Positions 62,151 through 64,000 of a stretch of DNA of 64,000 nt are shown here, piece by piece. The translations under genes and the position numbers were made by a program. The stretch is from positions 76,707 through 140,706 of the forward strand of contig CAMPET010000164.1 in assembly GCA_946803715.1 (NCBI GenBank), read 5' to 3'. The notes beneath the pieces are model-generated. The model saw only the letters and a list, made by a program, of their open reading frames with translations. It was not told the origin of the DNA and searched no databases. Numbering within the stretch: position 1 is the stretch's first letter; every line of letters starts with the position of its first letter. This DNA comes from Beroe ovata. Lineage: Eukaryota > Ctenophora > Nuda > Beroida > Beroidae.

Positions 62151-62633
62151 AATTGGGGGGTTATTATCCTGTAGAGAAGTGGGACGAATTTTCACTCTGA
62201 CGAAGGTTCACCTAATGCAGGCTTGGTCTTAACTCTTGGTCAAAGGTCTTGTAGAACGCAATACGTGAGAAGGTAAACAAACGCCAAACTATAAACTATT
62301 TTTGCTCCTAATTCTTGTAAGCCAAGTCTATTTCATTTTTACAATAACAGTAACGACATGAGAAAAGAGATTGTATGAGAAATAGATAAAATGCATTTTA
62401 GTATTGCAAGCAACTTCAGTAGTATCTAGCACTGCATACAGCTCTTCAGTCTTCAGTTAGCAGTCGAAAAGCAGTTAGATAGTCCCAAGTCGTTGGATAC
62501 ATAGAAAAAAGAAGGAAAATGTGCAGACACCCAGGAAAGTGTGGCAGTGAAATGATAGATGTCTTCGAGATAAAACACGAATACAGCAAGATGAGTACAT
62601 ATTTTTGACTCTCACTGTCAAAATGAGTCCTGT

Positions 62634-62694
<61 letters not shown>

Positions 62695-64000
62695 CTATTG
62701 GGNTGTGTGTGTGTGTGTGTGTGTGTGTGTGCCACTGTCAGTGCGTCGTGTGCCTAATAACCCCTATCCTACCGTGACAGCAAAAATGACACTCAGAGGG
62801 AGCAATTACCCCAAGTACCTATGTTGAGTGTATATACTCAGCGTCAAGGGAGGAGAAATAGGTGTTATATCCAACCCATTTTATGAATAGGGTTTCGTTT
62901 TTTGTAGAGACATTGAGACTCCACATTTCATGGGTGTATGGGTGAAAATCTTTTGATTAATCGAACTAACTGCAAAATATATTGGAGAATATCATGATTT
63001 CCAGAATGAGTGAACAGACCCATAAAGATAAATAACTTTCTCAATATGAAACAGGTACGGTTCATTGGGTCAAATACCAAAATATGTACATGGGTTGTCC
63101 TAGTGGCGATTTCACAGTGGCAAGCTTGGTGTTGAAATGTATGAATCGTGCAGATTGTAACACGCCGGACGCCGGGAAAAAGTTTCACAGATCGGAGGAT
63201 CGATTATCACGGGTGAAACTGAAACTTTAAAACACCCGAAATCTATACTTATAGGACAAACGTTCAGACTTCAGAAGCTATAAAGCTGTACAAGCCACTC
63301 AGCATTGGAATATTCTACAAGATGAGAGATAATGACATAATGGTTGGAGAAAGATTCTAATTATGGTCGGACGAACCATTTTCTCATTTAGAACAAAATA
63401 CACGAGTGAATTCTCTCATTGAGAAGAGGTGCACGAGTCCATTTTCAAATTATGTAGGTAATGAGTTTACACGTGCATGTGATCAACGCAGAGCTATTGC
63501 TACTCGAATCCAGATTCTCGTGCCCAGCATCACCTGCTTTGGCATGCGGTGATCACAGATCAAATTGCTGAAATTTGCCATTTTCTGCTCATGTGATACA
63601 CCAATTATATTGCACAAAATAAGACTCCATCATATTCGTATAATAATAGGAGTGATCAGCAAAATAAAGGTCAGCAATCAAAATATGGGCATTGAGTAGC
63701 ACAGGCCACACTACACTTATAGTTATACTTATAGTAATAGGAGCTTATATTAGGAGCTTATAATATAGGAGCTCATTTCCTTGAACCTATGAAGTAGAGG
63801 AGCTTCACTTGATCAGGGAGATCCCGATTGTGTCATTAAGAATAAGATAAGATAAGGCATGTACCCTCCTAGAGCAGAGCACATCATACAAATATATTTG
63901 TACGAGTACAAAATGTATAATGTATAGAAGTGTGTACACACCGCAATTTATATCTATGGACTCTCTTCCCCTTGTTTAACTACCTAGGAATATAACATCT
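62151..64000. other. Intergenic right edge
   Basis: AT-rich with no supported exon. It holds a GT microsatellite at 62640-62732 with an N at 62703 and a short tandem of TATAGTTATACTTATAG and ATAGGAGCTTAT units at 63715-63775. Confidence 0.65.
62640..62732. repeat. GT microsatellite with N
   Basis: Perfect GT dinucleotide tract, about 52 bases, a short ATCTATTGGGN interruption, then 28 more bases of GT. Confidence 0.95.

Overview
The window is animal nuclear DNA. It has split genes with short GT-AG introns, AT-rich intergenic DNA, GT/CA microsatellites, several assembly gaps (N) and metazoan gene families: Ig-superfamily receptor, DEG/ENaC channel, class A GPCR, sushi-domain protein, RhoGAP, RAD17 and TSR3. 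The compact genes, small introns and especially the genes sitting inside introns of other genes suggest a non-bilaterian marine invertebrate. A ctenophore such as Mnemiopsis is my best guess, but this is inference from style, not from a marker sequence. All exon borders below were read by eye from GT/AG sites and reading-frame phase. Where I give a total length, the exon lengths sum to a multiple of three.

Layout, left to right. 1.4-12.2 kb (+): a large type I membrane receptor with about eight Ig-like domains, one transmembrane helix and a proline-rich tail. Its intron at 6.6-8.0 kb holds an intronless PIM-like kinase gene. 13.1-14.2 kb (+): a tyrosine-motif-rich cytoplasmic-type segment that could be a separate gene or an alternative tail of the Ig receptor. 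16.5-17.1 kb (+): a small unknown gene. 19.5-23.8 kb (+): a glutamine-rich, coactivator-like protein. 25.2-32.7 kb (-): a 17-exon RhoGAP protein resembling ARHGAP11A. 33.5-34.7 kb: a cluster of palindromic elements, one enclosing telomere-like repeats. 35.4-36.9 kb (-): a class A GPCR. 37.5-38.6 kb: a direct duplication. 38.7-45.5 kb (-): a secreted or surface mosaic protein with Ig, cysteine-rich and sushi modules, including a fresh tandem exon amplification.

46.2-49.6 kb (+): RAD17, the checkpoint clamp loader. 49.8-53.0 kb (+): TSR3, the 18S rRNA modification enzyme, with an antisense 44-residue secreted peptide gene in its 1.8-kb intron. 53.0-56.3 kb: gene-free, with CACTCA-type repeats. 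56.3-57.0 kb (+): a glutaredoxin fold protein that has lost its CPYC cysteines. 58.0-62.2 kb (-): an unrecognised 295-residue helical protein whose 2.4-kb intron contains a complete DEG/ENaC channel gene (+). 62.2-64.0 kb: microsatellite and AT-rich DNA.

The genes do not form one pathway. The common theme is nesting: at least three complete genes (kinase, peptide, channel) lie inside host introns, two of them antisense to the host. The peptide and kinase genes have recognisable TATA boxes of their own. Mobile-element remains are short palindromes rather than autonomous transposons.
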